NCBI GenBank assembly: GCA_028829895.1
Contig: CM054182.1
Coordinates: forward strand, 34,418,879 to 34,482,878
Length of the DNA stretch: 64,000 bases
Source: Sinotaia quadrata
Taxonomy: Eukaryota > Mollusca > Gastropoda > Architaenioglossa > Viviparidae
Reading direction: 5' to 3'
A program made the translations under genes and the position numbers. The notes below the pieces were generated by a model. It ran no database searches and had not been told where the DNA came from. It saw only the letters and a list, made by a program, of their open reading frames with translations. Of this stretch, positions 24,692 through 38,905 are shown one piece after another (position 1 is the stretch's first letter; every line of letters starts with the position of its first letter).

Positions 24692-27600
24692 GTTAGATTC
24701 TAAGGACTTTAAGCACACTTCCAGACAGGATTCACACACACACTGAACTATTTAGCAGTAAGGAATGATAGATATAAACAATATGGTATCTCTGCAAGTC
24801 AGTTTGACTGGCACAGTGGTATGTCAAAAGAAAGAAGAGACTAAACCATTTTTATTCTGCATCTAAACATCTTTTAAAGTTTTGAAACTGCTCTCAGCTG
24901 TGAATTGTGTTGATGTTGCAGAGTTGAACATACTATCAATATCTACTCTCTTGATTTCATATTTGCTGAAGTCTTCACTCATCATCTTTCAACACAAAAG
25001 TGCCAAAATAAAGCTTTTAAAAAATTACTTTGGACAAAAATTCATAAAAAGTATTCATTACACTTGAACTTTTACAGTGATTAAAAAATTTATATTGAAT
25101 TATGTTGTACAATAATTAACATCACCAATTATAATATTTTATAAAGACGTGTAATTTTTTAGGAAGAAAAAACTGCCAAAATACAAAAAAAATATATATA
25201 TATATAAGGATTCATCTAGAATAAACAAAGCAGATTGGCATCACTATAACAATAATGAAACTTTAACAATTAATTTTGCATAATTTAGTTACAATTTCAA
25301 TATATAACCAGTTTTTTTAATAATTATAAGGAAAGGAGTAATGAAAGTATTATGATTTAAAATATGTGTAATCATTTTTTAATAATATTCATATTTCAAA
25401 TGGATAGTTATAGATAGTAATTGTGCCTATGAACCAGTTCAAAAAAATTAATTCGTGACAACCAAAACAGAATTTATTATTACCGGGAAGTCTAAAGTAT
25501 ATAAAGCTATTACATTCTTATTTTGAAAATTTAATGGAATAGAATAAATTTAATTCAGTGCATTTGATATATGTTTAGTTAAATAATTTTCAGTTAGGAC
25601 ATTGTCTTAATTTAGTAGGTCTCATTTGTATAGCCTTGACACTATATTTCATTAATGTTATTATTTATGATGCTGCTTGGTAAACATGCATAAGATTGAC
25701 TATATTTTGCCTTATGAAAAGATTAGTATGCTTAGTGACCACAACAACAACAAAATATTTTCTGAAATGTCTTTTCTTAGCCTTTAGAGTGGTGGTTTAC
25801 ACAGTATGTATGTCATTCTTTAATGCAGTACATTTTGTATATAAACTAGGCTGTGCTGCCAGTGATGTTAGGTCCTGTCTGTGGAGGAGAGGATGAGATA
25901 ACCACTATGCTTATATGTGATGATGACAAATGTTTTGATGATTTTTGTCAGTTAAAATTGGCACATAATTTATTTGATGAGGTCTAGGTCACAGAGCATT
26001 ATTATTACCCTAGTTTTGCATTGTCAAAACAAAGTGAATTATTTAAGAAAAATAAGTAATATCCTTTTAATTCACTGAGAATTTTTCTTTTCTAAAAACT
26101 TCTATCCATTCTACCAGTGTGTACAGTAGTACAGACTTGTTTTGACATCAGTTGATGATTTCCATGGGGTGAATTTTCTGTAATTCACTTGCGATATTAT
26201 ATATCAACTCATTGCCAAGTCAGTTATTTATGTTTTAACTTATTATGTTCATTCAATGTTGTTTATTTAAAAAATAAAACATTTAAATCATGCTATTATG
26301 ATGGCTGAGCTAAAATTTATTCAGATTTGCTCTTGATTTTTTAGGTGTAGCATTGTTTACATAGGCATCATTATCATTCCAGTCTTTACACTGTTAAAGT
26401 AATTATTATTTTTTAATGTATTTGTTTATTTTTTTTAAATACCAACCCACTTTAGTTCCTGCTTTTGTGCTTGTAGTCCAGAACCAACTATCAGTACTCT
26501 AATGGTCATGTTATTATTTCATTTCTTGCATTGTATTTGGTTTCCTTTATTTTATTCCTTGTGATTTTAAATATCGTTGCTGAAATCTTTGTTAATCATG
26601 AAATGTCTATATCAAGTCAGTAGATATGATCAGTGCACTGATTTTCAAATGGAAATGTGTTGCCACTACATGTTTTCTCTTAAATGCAGTGATTTTCTTC
26701 TTTCCTCTTTTGTATTTTCATTTTATATAACTATTCATAAAACAGTTGTTTAGTCTGAATGCTTTGACATGATTGTGTTATATATATAATTTAAAACTAA
26801 TATAAAAATACTATTTTAAACATATATATTTCTTGGTGGTACTTTTTAGACATTAGATGTAGAAACTTGTTCTGCAACCTCTCAAATGATTGTTCACTAT
26901 GCGTATTCAAAAACAATATATATAAAATATAATTTAAAAAATGTAAAGTATGAATGCTGTTAGAAATATTTGTAATATTTGGCAATCCTTGTTTCCTTGA
27001 TCATTTATACAAATGTTCAGTGTATTAGTATATTACATTGGATGATGATTTTAAAATATTTATTTAATTGTGATTTAGTAACATTTACTCATATTCTATT
27101 CTTTGATTTACAATATTCATTTTTTCTAACACATTACCTGTCTTATAAAAAGTTTTCCACATTTTTTTTTATTTCCTTACTTATGCACTCACTCTACTTG
27201 CTGCAATTACATATATATAAATATTTATATTACTGATTATTTTATTCTAGGCTATTTTAATTGTTACGGAAATTATATTATTTAATATATTATTGTATAT
27301 GAATACATCGTGTTTACCTTGAACTGTTATTTCAGTTATTTGCATTGCTGTTGAATAATTGTAATTATTATTTAATAATACTTATTAAACAATTATTAAT
27401 TTTAATCTATTCAGTAATCAAATTAGAAATAAGTTGCTGGAGCTGATTTAGAAAAAGTGTTTTAAAAATGTGTATACATCTGTTGCTAGTTTTACTTTTA
27501 ATTACTTTTTTGTTGTCATTTTGATTGAAAATTTATTAGCTCTTGCAGCTTTGTATTATTATATTTTATATATAAAATTGATTAGTACAATTTTTAAAAG

Positions 27601-28852
27601 AAATTATGACTAATTCTTGATGATGCAGATACTCATGTTTGATGAGAATATTGTGTAGCTATATTTGATAATTTTGTTTGTGTTACTTGTCAGTCTCCCT
27701 CTGTGTTTGGAATTGCACACAGAGGAACATGTTTGTGGTTCTCACTCCTGGCCTTTGACCTAAGTGGTCATATAGTGATCTCTTCACCAGCTCTTTGTCT
27801 TCAGTATGTGTGTTCAGATTTCTCATCTGGAGTAAAGTGACTGTGCATTGGCATTTGTCTGTTGTTTGAAATGTGTATTATTTTTTTTTAAAATCAAAAC
27901 CAAAAGAAAACCCTTTGTTTTGGTTGCATTGTTATATGTATATTTAGCACTATGGAATTGCTGTTTGTGGCTCCAGATAGGAGTCTTTGCATCTTCAGAC
28001 CAGCCATGAACCATGTGTCATGTCTGCATGCCTCAGAGTACTGTTTTTGTCTGCCTAGTCTTGAACAAGCAAAAATAATGTTTTCATTTTATTTTTTATT
28101 ATTATATTTTTAATTTTACACCACATATCAACAAACAACAACAAAAAACAAAACAAAAGTAGCAACCCTAAAGGGCCAAGCTTTTTTCAGTGTCTGCATA
28201 TAGCTGTCATCTAATCAAGATGTTTTGCTCTTCCCACCCTGCAAATAAAGGCTTGTTGCATTTCACAACTTTGCCACAATTTCTGTCACTCGTATTAGTC
28301 ACATTACAGTTGCCATTCACCAGTCCTCAAAGCACTTATCCGGATTCAGAAGTTTGAAATAAAATTTGTTAAAGGAGTTATTAATTTTTTTTAAATTACA
28401 AAAATAATTAACATATTTTTCTCTAATGCTAACTTCTGCTATGAAATTCTTTTGGTATTTGCATTTTGTTTTATATATGCAGCCAATAAGTCACACACGT
28501 AAGGCCCCTACTCTCTTGTTCCATAGGCAAATTTTAGTTGAGGAAAAACAAGCTGTTGGTAGTGGGTTTTGCTTCCCTGTAGTAAAAGAAGGAATACTTT
28601 TTATTTAATTGTCAATTTCTAAGGGTAGCGGTGAACTCATTGCTTTCCCACCCTCTTGGCAATTTTTACAAGTGCAATGGCCGCATGTGGCTACTAGAGA
28701 AAAAAAAGCATGCTTACTTTAAGCCCAGATACCTTCCCCTCTTTTGTTTATTACAAACCATCAAACAACTCATCTAGTTATATACATATATGACTTGCCT
28801 ATCAGACTGAAGAGCTGGTCATATGGAAACTAAAAACAAAGCAAACTACTCT

Positions 28853-29065
<213 letters not shown>

Positions 29066-32000
29066 ATTATTTACTATTTATTGTAGCACTACTTCAAAAG
29101 TGCTAAGTATTATAAACATTGGTGTGCAGTATGAAGAAATGCCTGTCTGTAAATTGTTAGCGACTAGTGTGTTAATTGTTCTTTCTTCAACACTTGAAAA
29201 GAAATGTTAAGCATTTAGAAAATATGTGATTGGTTTCTCTTTAGAACCTGTGTTTTTCTGTCATGCAGTTGGTTGTCATTATATCATGCTAAATGCATGC
29301 AGTAACTTTTTTTTTTGCCTTAACCTGACATTTGTATATCACTACATGAGTATGTGACTGTTTTGGCATTTCTTAATACTGTCATTTTGTTTGTGTTGAT
29401 ATATTTCTTAGTGTTGTTTGCTAGTTTAATAGACTGCCACAACAAAGCTTTATTATTCAAGGTACAGGAAAAAAATGCTTTTCTTCATTTTGATAGTGGT
29501 AAAATCACGGATACCAGCAATCTGGGACCTAGGAACATTTCAGTAATTGAGTGGAAAATTGATAGGTAGGTGCGTTATGGGGGCAAAAACAACTGGATGT
29601 TATATGTTTGGTATTGATCAACAATACACAAATTTAATCTTGCGGTGCATTCTTTTACAATTAAATTACATGTGTTCTTTAAAAATACTTATTCAGCAAC
29701 ATACAGTGTAATTTGATGCGTATGTAGCTTTTCTAACTTATAAACTAACAATGTGTGGTTGTCATAGAAATACTCTCAGAATGCTGTTAGAAAATATATA
29801 CATTGTTTGCTTCTCAAATTATACTTCAGGAAGCTGACTACTGAAACAAAAGATATTTCAATATATATTGTAGTATACAATAAAATAGTTTTTAAAATAG
29901 CTAGCACACAGTCTCTTGCAAAATCTAATACAGTAAAATATATATGCTACAATTTACATTAAACTTATTGGGCAACTACATTGAAGTTTTATTTTACTGT
30001 ATGAGAAGCTTTACAGAACGTTTTAGACTACCTCTTATTTTTATTCTCAATGTGAATAAAATGGTGAAGCTAGAGTTTTCATTCCCCCATGAAATGTTTA
30101 TTTTTTAAATGAAAGTTTTTACAATGTACTCATTTTCACAAACTGCAAAGAAAGATTTTCAATTGGTTGAAATGAAAACTTTAAAAAAGTACCTTGATGA
30201 TATTGGATAATTACTTAACTTAGGCAACAGTGGTGTAGTGAATACAATATCAATACTAATTTTATTTTTTTTAAATTATTGCCTCTCTATTCCATGGATT
30301 CCGTTGTTTCAAACCCAGTTCATAATTGATCGCATGGAAAAGCTTGATAGCAGAGTTTTAATTTATCATATCATTGCTACAAAAGAAAAGATGTTACACA
30401 GCATTAAGTATTCCATATTGAAATGAAGGTGTGATTACAACAAATTGCTCTAAATCATCTCCCTGGTATGGGTTTCAAAAATATATATATTCTCAGAGAA
30501 AACCTTTGCTTTTGAATTTAAAGGTTTATAATGTTAAGAGCCTACAACCCTCAATTAATACAAGCATTTGATTCTTAAGTAATTATGAAAATTTGTTATA
30601 AAATATAATTCCTATTATTTTACATATAATATTTATAAATGATTGTTCCTGTGGGCAAAACACCCAACCTTAGAAGAAGTACTGAATTGTTAGTTTAATA
30701 AAATTGTAGATTAACACAAATAATCATGCACTATACATTAAAACTTAACCACACACATTCATTTACCATTTTCCAGTAAATACATTCGCACACTTATTTT
30801 CTTATTTATTAGTTATTTTAATGTCTCATTTGGACAAAAGAGATATTCCTTTAAATTTTGGAAAGGGGATTGTTTTTTAAATATATTCAAATATAACCAT
30901 AATTAATTCACTTCAAAGTATAGGTTGTGAAGGACTGTGTGCATATACATTCTTAAACTGTGGACTTTAAAGACTAATTGAATTACATTTTATACTGATT
31001 TATAATAAATTAATTAGATTACTGCCATACTAATGAAACGTGACATAGCACAAGAAGTAAATTGGTTACTGTAGATCTGATAGATATTATTACAAACATA
31101 TCTTTCGTCACTGTGCTAGTTAACTAAATTCATTTATATCCTTCAAATGGTCTATCAGAAAGTGAATATTCATATCATTACTCTAAAGATCATACAGTCT
31201 CAAAAATAAAATACATACTGGTCAAAAATTTTATAGAAATCCTTTTCACCAGGTTTCATTGTTGATCTTTTGCATTTAGTGCTGTAAACTATTCTTCTGA
31301 CACTAGGATTTGTTAAGTTTGAGTAATGTAAGCCTACATTCTGATTATAATAAGATCTATTAAATGAAATGGCTTGATTTGGAAGAACTTTTCTTTTCAT
31401 CCAGATGCCATTTTCACAAAATATAATATGTTGTGGTTTATCAGAAGGTATGTCTCTGGTTTGGTTTATATCACAAGACATTTTGAAAATATTGTTTGCT
31501 TTATAAATAACTAAATCAAAAGCTTGCTGGAGCAAAGGTGGAGTTGGCATTTAAAGTAGAAATTGTTCAAAGATATGCTAACACTTTAACAAATCACTGT
31601 TCTAACTATGGTAAGCACAAAAGTTAAATCTGTTGCTTTGTTAATTTTAATTTAGCTGCAGTGCCATCACATAATCTATATTCTGAACACACACACACAC
31701 ACATACCTTTATTGGTGTTGAACTTTCAAATTACAGTTAATGAACAGATGTCCATTGTAAGTAAATATATTTTGCTTCTCTTCACTACTGTTTTGAAGAA
31801 AAATCAGTTGAAAAATGTATCTTTGTTAACTCGACAATGCTAAGAAATGCTACTTGTCAGCCATTTAGTATGGTAGATTTCCATACTTCTTTTGAACTTG
31901 TTACTAGTTATATTTGTCAAATGAAGGAAAATGTATATTTCACTTAAATTGTAATGGCACATCAGCAGTTCTTTTCTTCAACCACTATTTTAGTGTTGTA

Positions 32001-33091
32001 AACTTAAAGACAGCTTGATTATTTACTAAACACTGCATTTAGTATTGTACAAGTTTGTGTATTGGAGATGAAAGCCTGTAAAATTTTGTTTTGCGGGGAG
32101 TTGAACAAAATTGTAGCTATAAAAGGAATCTTGTTTTAATTTATTTGCTTTTAGTAACCTTTTTCTTTTGTTAAAGTCTCTGAACCTTATTCATTCCAGA
32201 AGCCTTTGAGAAGGGGGAGGATAAAAGAATGTAAAAACAGCTGAGCAAGTATTGTGCAGTTAGAGCTAGTGAACTGTATATTTAATTTAGAAAATTGAAA
32301 TCTGTGGGCAAAAGTTGTAGAAACTAGCTAAAAGTAAAAACACAATTACAGTATGATTTATTTTCCTACAATTCTAGTATATAGGGTTTAGATGAAAACT
32401 TGAAAAATGTGGCTTTTGAAATATTGATGCCTATACTTACTGAGAAATGGACCAGATGTAATGTACACTTTGTTAATGTTAACTTCATGAAGGGTTTATA
32501 CAGTTGTAAAGGATTTGTAATTAAATTATGCCACAAAATGACATTGTTTTTGCTTTAAAATTTTTGAAAACTAAAGAGATTTTATTTAAATAACTTCAAA
32601 TCAAAATTAAGCTGTTTTTATGCTCTCTACCCTTTATTAATGTTATTCTCCTTATTAATCTGTATGAACCCTTTGATTAGTTTCCATGTGCATTAAATTT
32701 TCTAAGTTTCTAAAAATCATTTCTTTCTACTTGATAATTCATTCCATTTAAATTTAAATATCATAGTAGATAAATGTTATTTACAATTGATATTATTAAA
32801 TACCTTAATATAATAAAACAAATATTTAAATTTTAATGAATTACATTATATTTTCAGCTTGTTTTGTTGGCTTTTCCTTCCACATTAATTTTAATAGAAT
32901 TTTTTGTAATGATTTTTTTTAAAATTTCATCTCCTTTTCTCTTTATAATTAATCAGTGAATTTGCAACTGTCTCTTATTGTTGATTTTAAATATCTTTTT
33001 GATGTATTGGACAGAAGTGCCAGACATATCATTAATTATACATTTTAAAAGTAGAAGATCAGAGAGACCAGACAGTGATATACACACATAC

Positions 33092-33152
<61 letters not shown>
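33092..33152. repeat. (TA)n(TG)n compound microsatellite
   Basis: About nine TA units followed by about 22 TG units on the sense strand, 711 nt upstream of exon 5. UG repeats in RNA bind TDP-43 and CELF-type proteins. Confidence 0.95.
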
Positions 33153-33153
<1 letters not shown>

Positions 33154-33863
33154 ATTTCAGTGTGTTATTTGATTTTTCTTTTCTTTTTTTTAAATACTGT
33201 TAAGAAAATGCAATTGGAAAGAAAAAAGGCAATAATATATTCCGTATTAAAAAGACAAAAACCAAAGAATAATCTAGATATTCTTTATAGTATCTGCAAA
33301 AATAGATAAACAGTGAAAAGTACAAATAATTATGAAAGGTCAGAAAATAAAGTGCTTTTTTATATCAAAAAGGTGTATTACTATTACCAGATATAATAAT
33401 AACATAACAAAAGGTACATTTTAAAGACTTATATATACCAAAATATAAGTTATAGTGTAGTTTAAGACTGACGTTTTATACTGAATCATGAATAATAAAA
33501 GTGTCTTTAAAGCATCTCACAAAGTTAAGGTTACCAGTTATACTTTAATTACAGGTTATAAGTAATGTTACATTATAAAATTACAATTTTTCCTCTAAAA
33601 GATATAAGAAAATCCATACAAAACAAGCTGAAACTGGTCCATTTCATGTTAGCTCAGACATGTGATTTCCCACTGTGTTTGATTCTGGCATAATGATTTC
33701 CTTAATAAAGAAGATAAGTTTGTAAAATTCAATCTTAGAACATATAATAATTTTGGCTTAAATCACATGTCTGCTTAGCTGTGTGTTGCTGATGTTTGTG
33801 TCTGTATGAGTGTGTGTACCATTGATATCAATACTGAATCTAAACTGCTGATTCTACAACTAG

Positions 33864-33924
33864 GTTAACAATGCCACTGCCCGTGTTATGACCAAAAAAG
33901 TTGCTGCACCCACTATCCCGAATG
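33864..33924 (+). CDS. rbfox: Rbfox coding exon 5 (RRM end, residues 168-188)
   Basis: 61 nt, phase 0 in and 1 out, with acceptor ctacaactag| and donor AATG|gtaagc. It encodes VNNATARVMTKKVAAPTIPN. VNNATARVMT closes the RRM and matches vertebrate RBFOX. The 61-nt length and phase equal the vertebrate exon. After the RRM the vertebrate TNPYTNG region is replaced by VAAPTIPN. The short pyrimidine tract before the acceptor is weak. UGCAUG copies follow at 34084 and 34248. Confidence 0.95.
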
Positions 33925-35490
33925 GTAAGCGGTCATGATCTCGACCTTTTCCTCTGCAGTCAGATAGTGTCATGACTTACAGCAGGCTCACTCATCATCT
34001 CTCACTGTTTTGTCGTGCATTGTCAAAATGTATTTTGATCAATATCTTTAAAAGGAGCAGCAACACATTTGGCTTGATTTTTATGCATGTTTGCCTTTTT
34101 TTAATGCAAGAAATTTGCAAATTAAAAATATAATAATAAATATATATATTATGAATTATAAATTTGGGAACATTGTAACTTTAGATAGACATATATAAAT
34201 TATTAGACGTCAGTTGGGATGCTTTGCAATTTGCATATACTCCGATTTGCATGCTGTATTTCATGAAACTATCTGCAGTCACCAATAACTTTTATTAAAT
34301 TTTATGCAAGTCTGAATGTGATATTAGTATTCTCTTTTTAATACTGAATGAATCATGCATTTTACATATTTATTTGACTATTCATATTTGGTCTTTTATA
34401 TTTTCTTATCTAACACATTTTTAAAAATTATTATTTTTCACTTTATTGGCAAAGAAAACTTTATGAATACTAATTTTTTGTCTAGTTGATTGTCCTTTAA
34501 AAAAATTTTTATAGATTTTATTTTTAGTTGGGTACTTTCTCCCCCCGCTCCTTAAATTTTGATGGTTTTGTGCATGTGAGTGATATTGATCATGAATTGC
34601 AAGTGTCACAGTGGATGTGAGTGAAAGCATAAATTTTTTAAAATAATTATAAATGTAATAAATAAATATGAATCACTTGGAAGAAAATTCCTAAATTCCT
34701 TTACTTTTAACTTGTATTTTTCCTATATAATTTTTATTATTCTGTATTTTATTTTCATACTTTAATGGCTGAGCATGGTCTTTCTTGATTTAATATTTTG
34801 CCACAGCCAGTAATAGATTTTGCAAAGTGCATATTGCCTAGTTCTTGGTTTGGAAATAACACTTCTATGTGCACTTTTGGCTTGATGAATCAAAAGCCAT
34901 GTGCTGATTGATATATTGTGAAACAGTTGGTGGCTGGGACACTGCTTTCAATGTATTGCCCACCATGAAGCCCTATAACTTGCACTAAAATTTCATGAGG
35001 GCAGTGTGAGCTTTGGTTGTTGAGTGGAGGTTTGTGTCCAAAATCAAATTTGAATTAACAGATCTGTTTGTAGGAAGCATTGACTTGATGAAGATGGGGA
35101 TTAGCCCTTTGACCCTTGGTTGATGTGGAATGTGCTCCCCCCCCATCCTCTATTGCCTGGAATGTTGACAAAGTGGATCTGTATTTTGTCATGTTAGGCT
35201 GCATTTATCTTTCCTCCTAATAAGCATTATTGTCATTTTTATTTAACCACTTTTTCTGTGAAACCCTTGTTTTGTGACCTTTGCGAAAAAATTAATAAAT
35301 TAGAGAAGGGTGTGCTAATTTGTTAGACTAAACTGACAAGATGAGTCACTCATATTTTCTCATATTTTAGCTAAAAAATAACTTTTAAAAAAGAAAAAAA
35401 CTTTTAGGTTTTAATAAGCATTGGCTTCAAAACACTGGCTTCACAGTTAAAATCATTATGCTTTCTTTCTTTTCCTCCTTTCTCTCTTTC

Positions 35491-35492
35491 AG
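35491..35492 (+). promoter_or_regulatory. Decoy 3' splice site upstream of exon 6
   Basis: A long pyrimidine run ending ctctctttcag|CTG precedes 18 T. It mimics the real cag|CTG acceptor 94 nt downstream. Read in the incoming phase it gives Ala, Val, five Phe and then TAA. Confidence 0.4.
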
Positions 35493-35568
35493 CTGTTTTT
35501 TTTTTTTTTTTTTAAGAGTTAAAGGAGAGAAGTTTTGTAGATTAATTATAGTGGGTAATTGTTGTAGA

Positions 35569-35574
35569 TGCATG
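35569..35574 (+). promoter_or_regulatory. UGCAUG at -18 of exon 6 acceptor
   Basis: gtagaTGCATGcctttttTACAG: the motif splits the pyrimidine tract of the exon 6 acceptor and probably lies beside the branch point. This is a repressive position for Rbfox. Confidence 0.65.
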
Positions 35575-35586
35575 CCTTTTTTACAG

Positions 35587-35740
35587 CTGCTGCATTGCGT
35601 GGTGTGGCATTGACCAGAGGAAGGGCAGCAGCAGCAGCAGTTGCTGCACGGGGAGCTTACACAGCAGCAGCTGCAGCCGCTGCAGCTATGAGGCATCCTA
35701 CTCCTCTAGCTGCTGCACCTACAGCCATTCCATATGCACC
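35587..35740 (+). CDS. rbfox: Rbfox coding exon 6 (Ala/Arg-rich, residues 188-239)
   Basis: 154 nt, phase 1 in and 2 out, with acceptor cttttttacag| and donor CACC|gtatgt. It encodes AALRGVALTRGR, then an Ala-rich stretch with ARGAYT, and ends AAPTAIPYAP. It corresponds to the vertebrate AAYRGAHLRGRGR...AIPAY segment, with polyalanine expanded by GCA/GCT/GCC codons. The RG dipeptides could be arginine-methylation sites (inference). I found no counterpart of the vertebrate WKLNPVVGAVY exon before it. A UGCAUG sits 18 nt upstream of the acceptor, and a stronger-looking decoy acceptor lies 94 nt upstream. Confidence 0.92.
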
Positions 35741-38700
35741 GTATGTCACTTATACTTTTACTAAGATTTGAACTCCATAAGTTTGTGCTTATTTTCTTTG
35801 TAGAGGGTTTAATAAAATAACATTAGTCGGTTTGTGTCATGCCCAAAAAATATATAATTAGATTAACGTTTAAAATGTTGGTGTATTATGAAGATATCAA
35901 ATATTACATTTGCTTAGAATTGTGCTTGTGCACATTTTGTCAGAGGTGTATGTATAATTATAGGGATCCTTGCATGTGGAAAATTTGTGATACTCTTTTT
36001 GTATGTAACCAGTAGTCATGAAAATAGTGGGTGCCTATGATATAAAATGCAAAGCAGTGGTTTCACTAGCCTGATTGTTAAATTTTAAAATATAATTTTA
36101 TTTATTTCATTTACTTGTAAATAGGTTAATTTTTATTCATTTCATTTGCCTGTTTGCCTGTAAAAGACACTTGTACTTTGAGTGAATCACATTACCCAAT
36201 GATTCTATTAACCAGGTTTTTTTTAAAAGTACATATTATTTTTTAAATATACAGTAAACATAATTACTCTAATGTGAACATTTATTTGAATGGCTTTTGT
36301 ACAGTAAACTCCACTTAGAACTGATTCACAAAAGTGGGTTAAATGGATCAACTTAAATGCTCTATTAGGTATAGTATATGATCAGTAATTCATCTAACTA
36401 ATACTATAATAATGTCTATGAGGCCAACTGTGATTTTTCTCACTTGGAGGTGAATTTATTCAAGTAGTCTTGTTTTAAGAATGAATATAGAATATGCAAA
36501 ATAGACATTTCAGAATCTACTTGATTAACATACCTGTGGAATGACTCAAAATAGCTAATGGCAACTGGAAAAAGAAAATTATTATGTTGAGCATAGTGGA
36601 TTCTTTTAAAAATAATTTTTTATTACTTTTTTCTCAGACAGTTTATATATGATGTAATCAGTAATTTAACTTGCAAATTGCTTCTTTTATTCAAATTTTA
36701 AATACAGTAAATAATGTGATTGCAATTTCTACTTGCAAATTGCTGTTGTTTTTTTACAAATGTGAGCACATTATAATGTGATCACAAATTTACCTGTCTG
36801 CTGCTGGAATGATGCATGGGGTAGAGAAAAGGCAATGTTGGAGGCATAGAAGCATCTGTGAGAAAGTGGATGGTACATTAGCATCCAAACTTGTAGATAT
36901 TTGATATATTGTATCTGTATGCTGTGTATATGGCTTATTCTATGGGCAAGTGTATCATTTTGTGTTATGACATGCTAAAAATAAAGTGGATTAAATCTTA
37001 TTATTTACATTTTACAAGGCCTAATGCTCACATAAAAACAAGAAAGATTTAAAAAATATTATATAAATGTTGGTGTTATAGAAATTCAAAATACATAAAA
37101 AGTGTGTTTCTGTTGAAAACTTAGAAAATAAGGTTGAGATGTATTTTACCAGAAATAAAAGTATTTTAAAATAAGTAGTATAATTTTCTCATTACAATGA
37201 ATATATTTTCTTTATTAACCTAAATTATGAAATTAACTTGGATACATATTTATTTAAAATGGGGTATAAAACTCTAACTTTGTCTCATAGAAACCTTATT
37301 CAGCTTCCAGTGACAAAATTATCAACCATCATAAAAGAAACTCAATTTTCTTCAACTAAACATAAAATGGGCTATGTTATTAGGCTGCAAAGATAATATT
37401 AAGTATTATAATAAGCCTAATCACGATGTTTGTATTCTTGAATGTAATTCACAGGTTTTTCTACCACTTTAAATGCAAAAGAAACCATGTGTATGTACAT
37501 AAATATGTAAGCTCTTTATAATGTTAATCGATTTAATCAAAATATATTGAGATTATCAGAAATCTTAGCTGTTTTGAAAAGTCGCTGATTCAGAAAATGT
37601 TCCCACCAGTGCTGTTATCAACATGATCTTAATGGAAATGAAAGATTTTTTCTTTATTTGGTACTTAAACTCATCAAACCAAGACAAAATAACACAAGAG
37701 TTATCTTTCCACAATGTGTTGCCTTGAGGAATGTAGTTCTTGATGTGATTATTTTATTTATATAAAATTTATTAATTTCTTTGTCATGTGCTAAAACGGA
37801 ATCAAAAGCAAATTAGTTTTTTTTTATATCTGAATATTTATGAATACAACGAATAAATTTTAAAAATATTACATATGAATTTTTCTATTGTTTAAATAGC
37901 ACATGACTTTTAAGTACAAACCTGTAATAAAAAAAATTTTTTGGATCTGATTTATGTGGGAAGGAAGCATGACAAAAAATGTGCCCCTTAAAAATATTAT
38001 TTCTTCATACAGTTGACCATTTCAAGATAAAAGGGATCTAGAATGTTGCTTTAATGTATTATCATTTTTAAGAAAACCTGGTAAGTTTGTTGGATTATTT
38101 ATAACAATGAAATTTAAAGATAATAACTGTATGTAAGCATGGCACAAAAGGTCACCATTTTTCAGTTTAAAATGAATTTTATTACAAATAATTACAAAAT
38201 AAACACATATTCATGCAATTAACATCTTGTCTATCTCTCATATCAGTTCTTAATATATAGAATATACACACATGATATTTCAATGCTTTATTATTAAGAA
38301 AACATTTCAAATGGTCCCACATTTTGTGGTACACTTGCCCAGAGAATGAGCCATATACAACACAAAAAAAGGAATGTGGAGGATAATTTTTCTTTATAAT
38401 CAAATACATTTGCTTTAAATTTCTAGAAGCTTGAGCATAAATAATTAAAGGTTTACTATACTGCTATTGACAAGATTAATGATTTTAAAGTTTTGTTTGG
38501 CAAAGTTTTGAACATTAATTAACTTGGTATGCAAATGGATATAATTATAAGAAAATAAATGAAGATCAGTCTGCATTTTATTGGCAGAGTCAATACCTTT
38601 CATTATTTTATATCACCACATGTGTATTAGACTAAGTGGGCCCAGTATCATTATCTGTGAGGTTTTGCATTGTTTCTAAATGTTTTAAGAAAATATTATT

Positions 38701-38836
38701 TTACAAAATAATATGCTTTTCATTCACAAAGCATAATCTGTTTTACCAGTTTCAGCCACTGACTTCATCTTTTGTTCTGATATGTACTTCTCAAGTATCT
38801 TTTTATGCCATGCATTCGGTTTTAATTTTGTTTCAG
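35741..38836 (+). other. Intron 6 (3.1 kb)
   Basis: AT-rich, no gene, no clear repeat apart from short homopolymers. A minus-strand 75-codon frame at 38182-38409 lacks support. Confidence 0.8.
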
Positions 38837-38905
38837 TTTTGATTATCAACTCACTGGTCAACCATATGTGCACGGCTCCAGTAGTGGGTCCCCCTTTGGG
38901 TACCA
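38837..38905 (+). CDS. rbfox: Rbfox coding exon 7 (69 nt, residues 239-262)
   Basis: Acceptor ttttgtttcag| and donor TACCA|gtaaga, phase 2 to 2. The joined product reads FDYQLTGQPYVHGSSSGSPF then GYQ. Its length is a multiple of three and both borders have phase 2, so skipping is in frame (joining CC to G gives Pro). I recognise no vertebrate counterpart; it may be a lineage-specific cassette exon. The open frame, good splice sites and coherent phase with both neighbours support it. Ser/Gly/Tyr-rich composition suits a disordered C-terminal segment. Confidence 0.85.

Larger units (their letters stand above)
33925..35586 (+). other. Intron 5 (1.7 kb)
   Basis: Holds UGCAUG at 34084, 34248 and 35569 and the decoy acceptor at 35492 followed by 18 T. 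No exon like the vertebrate WKLNP exon was found here. Confidence 0.8.
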
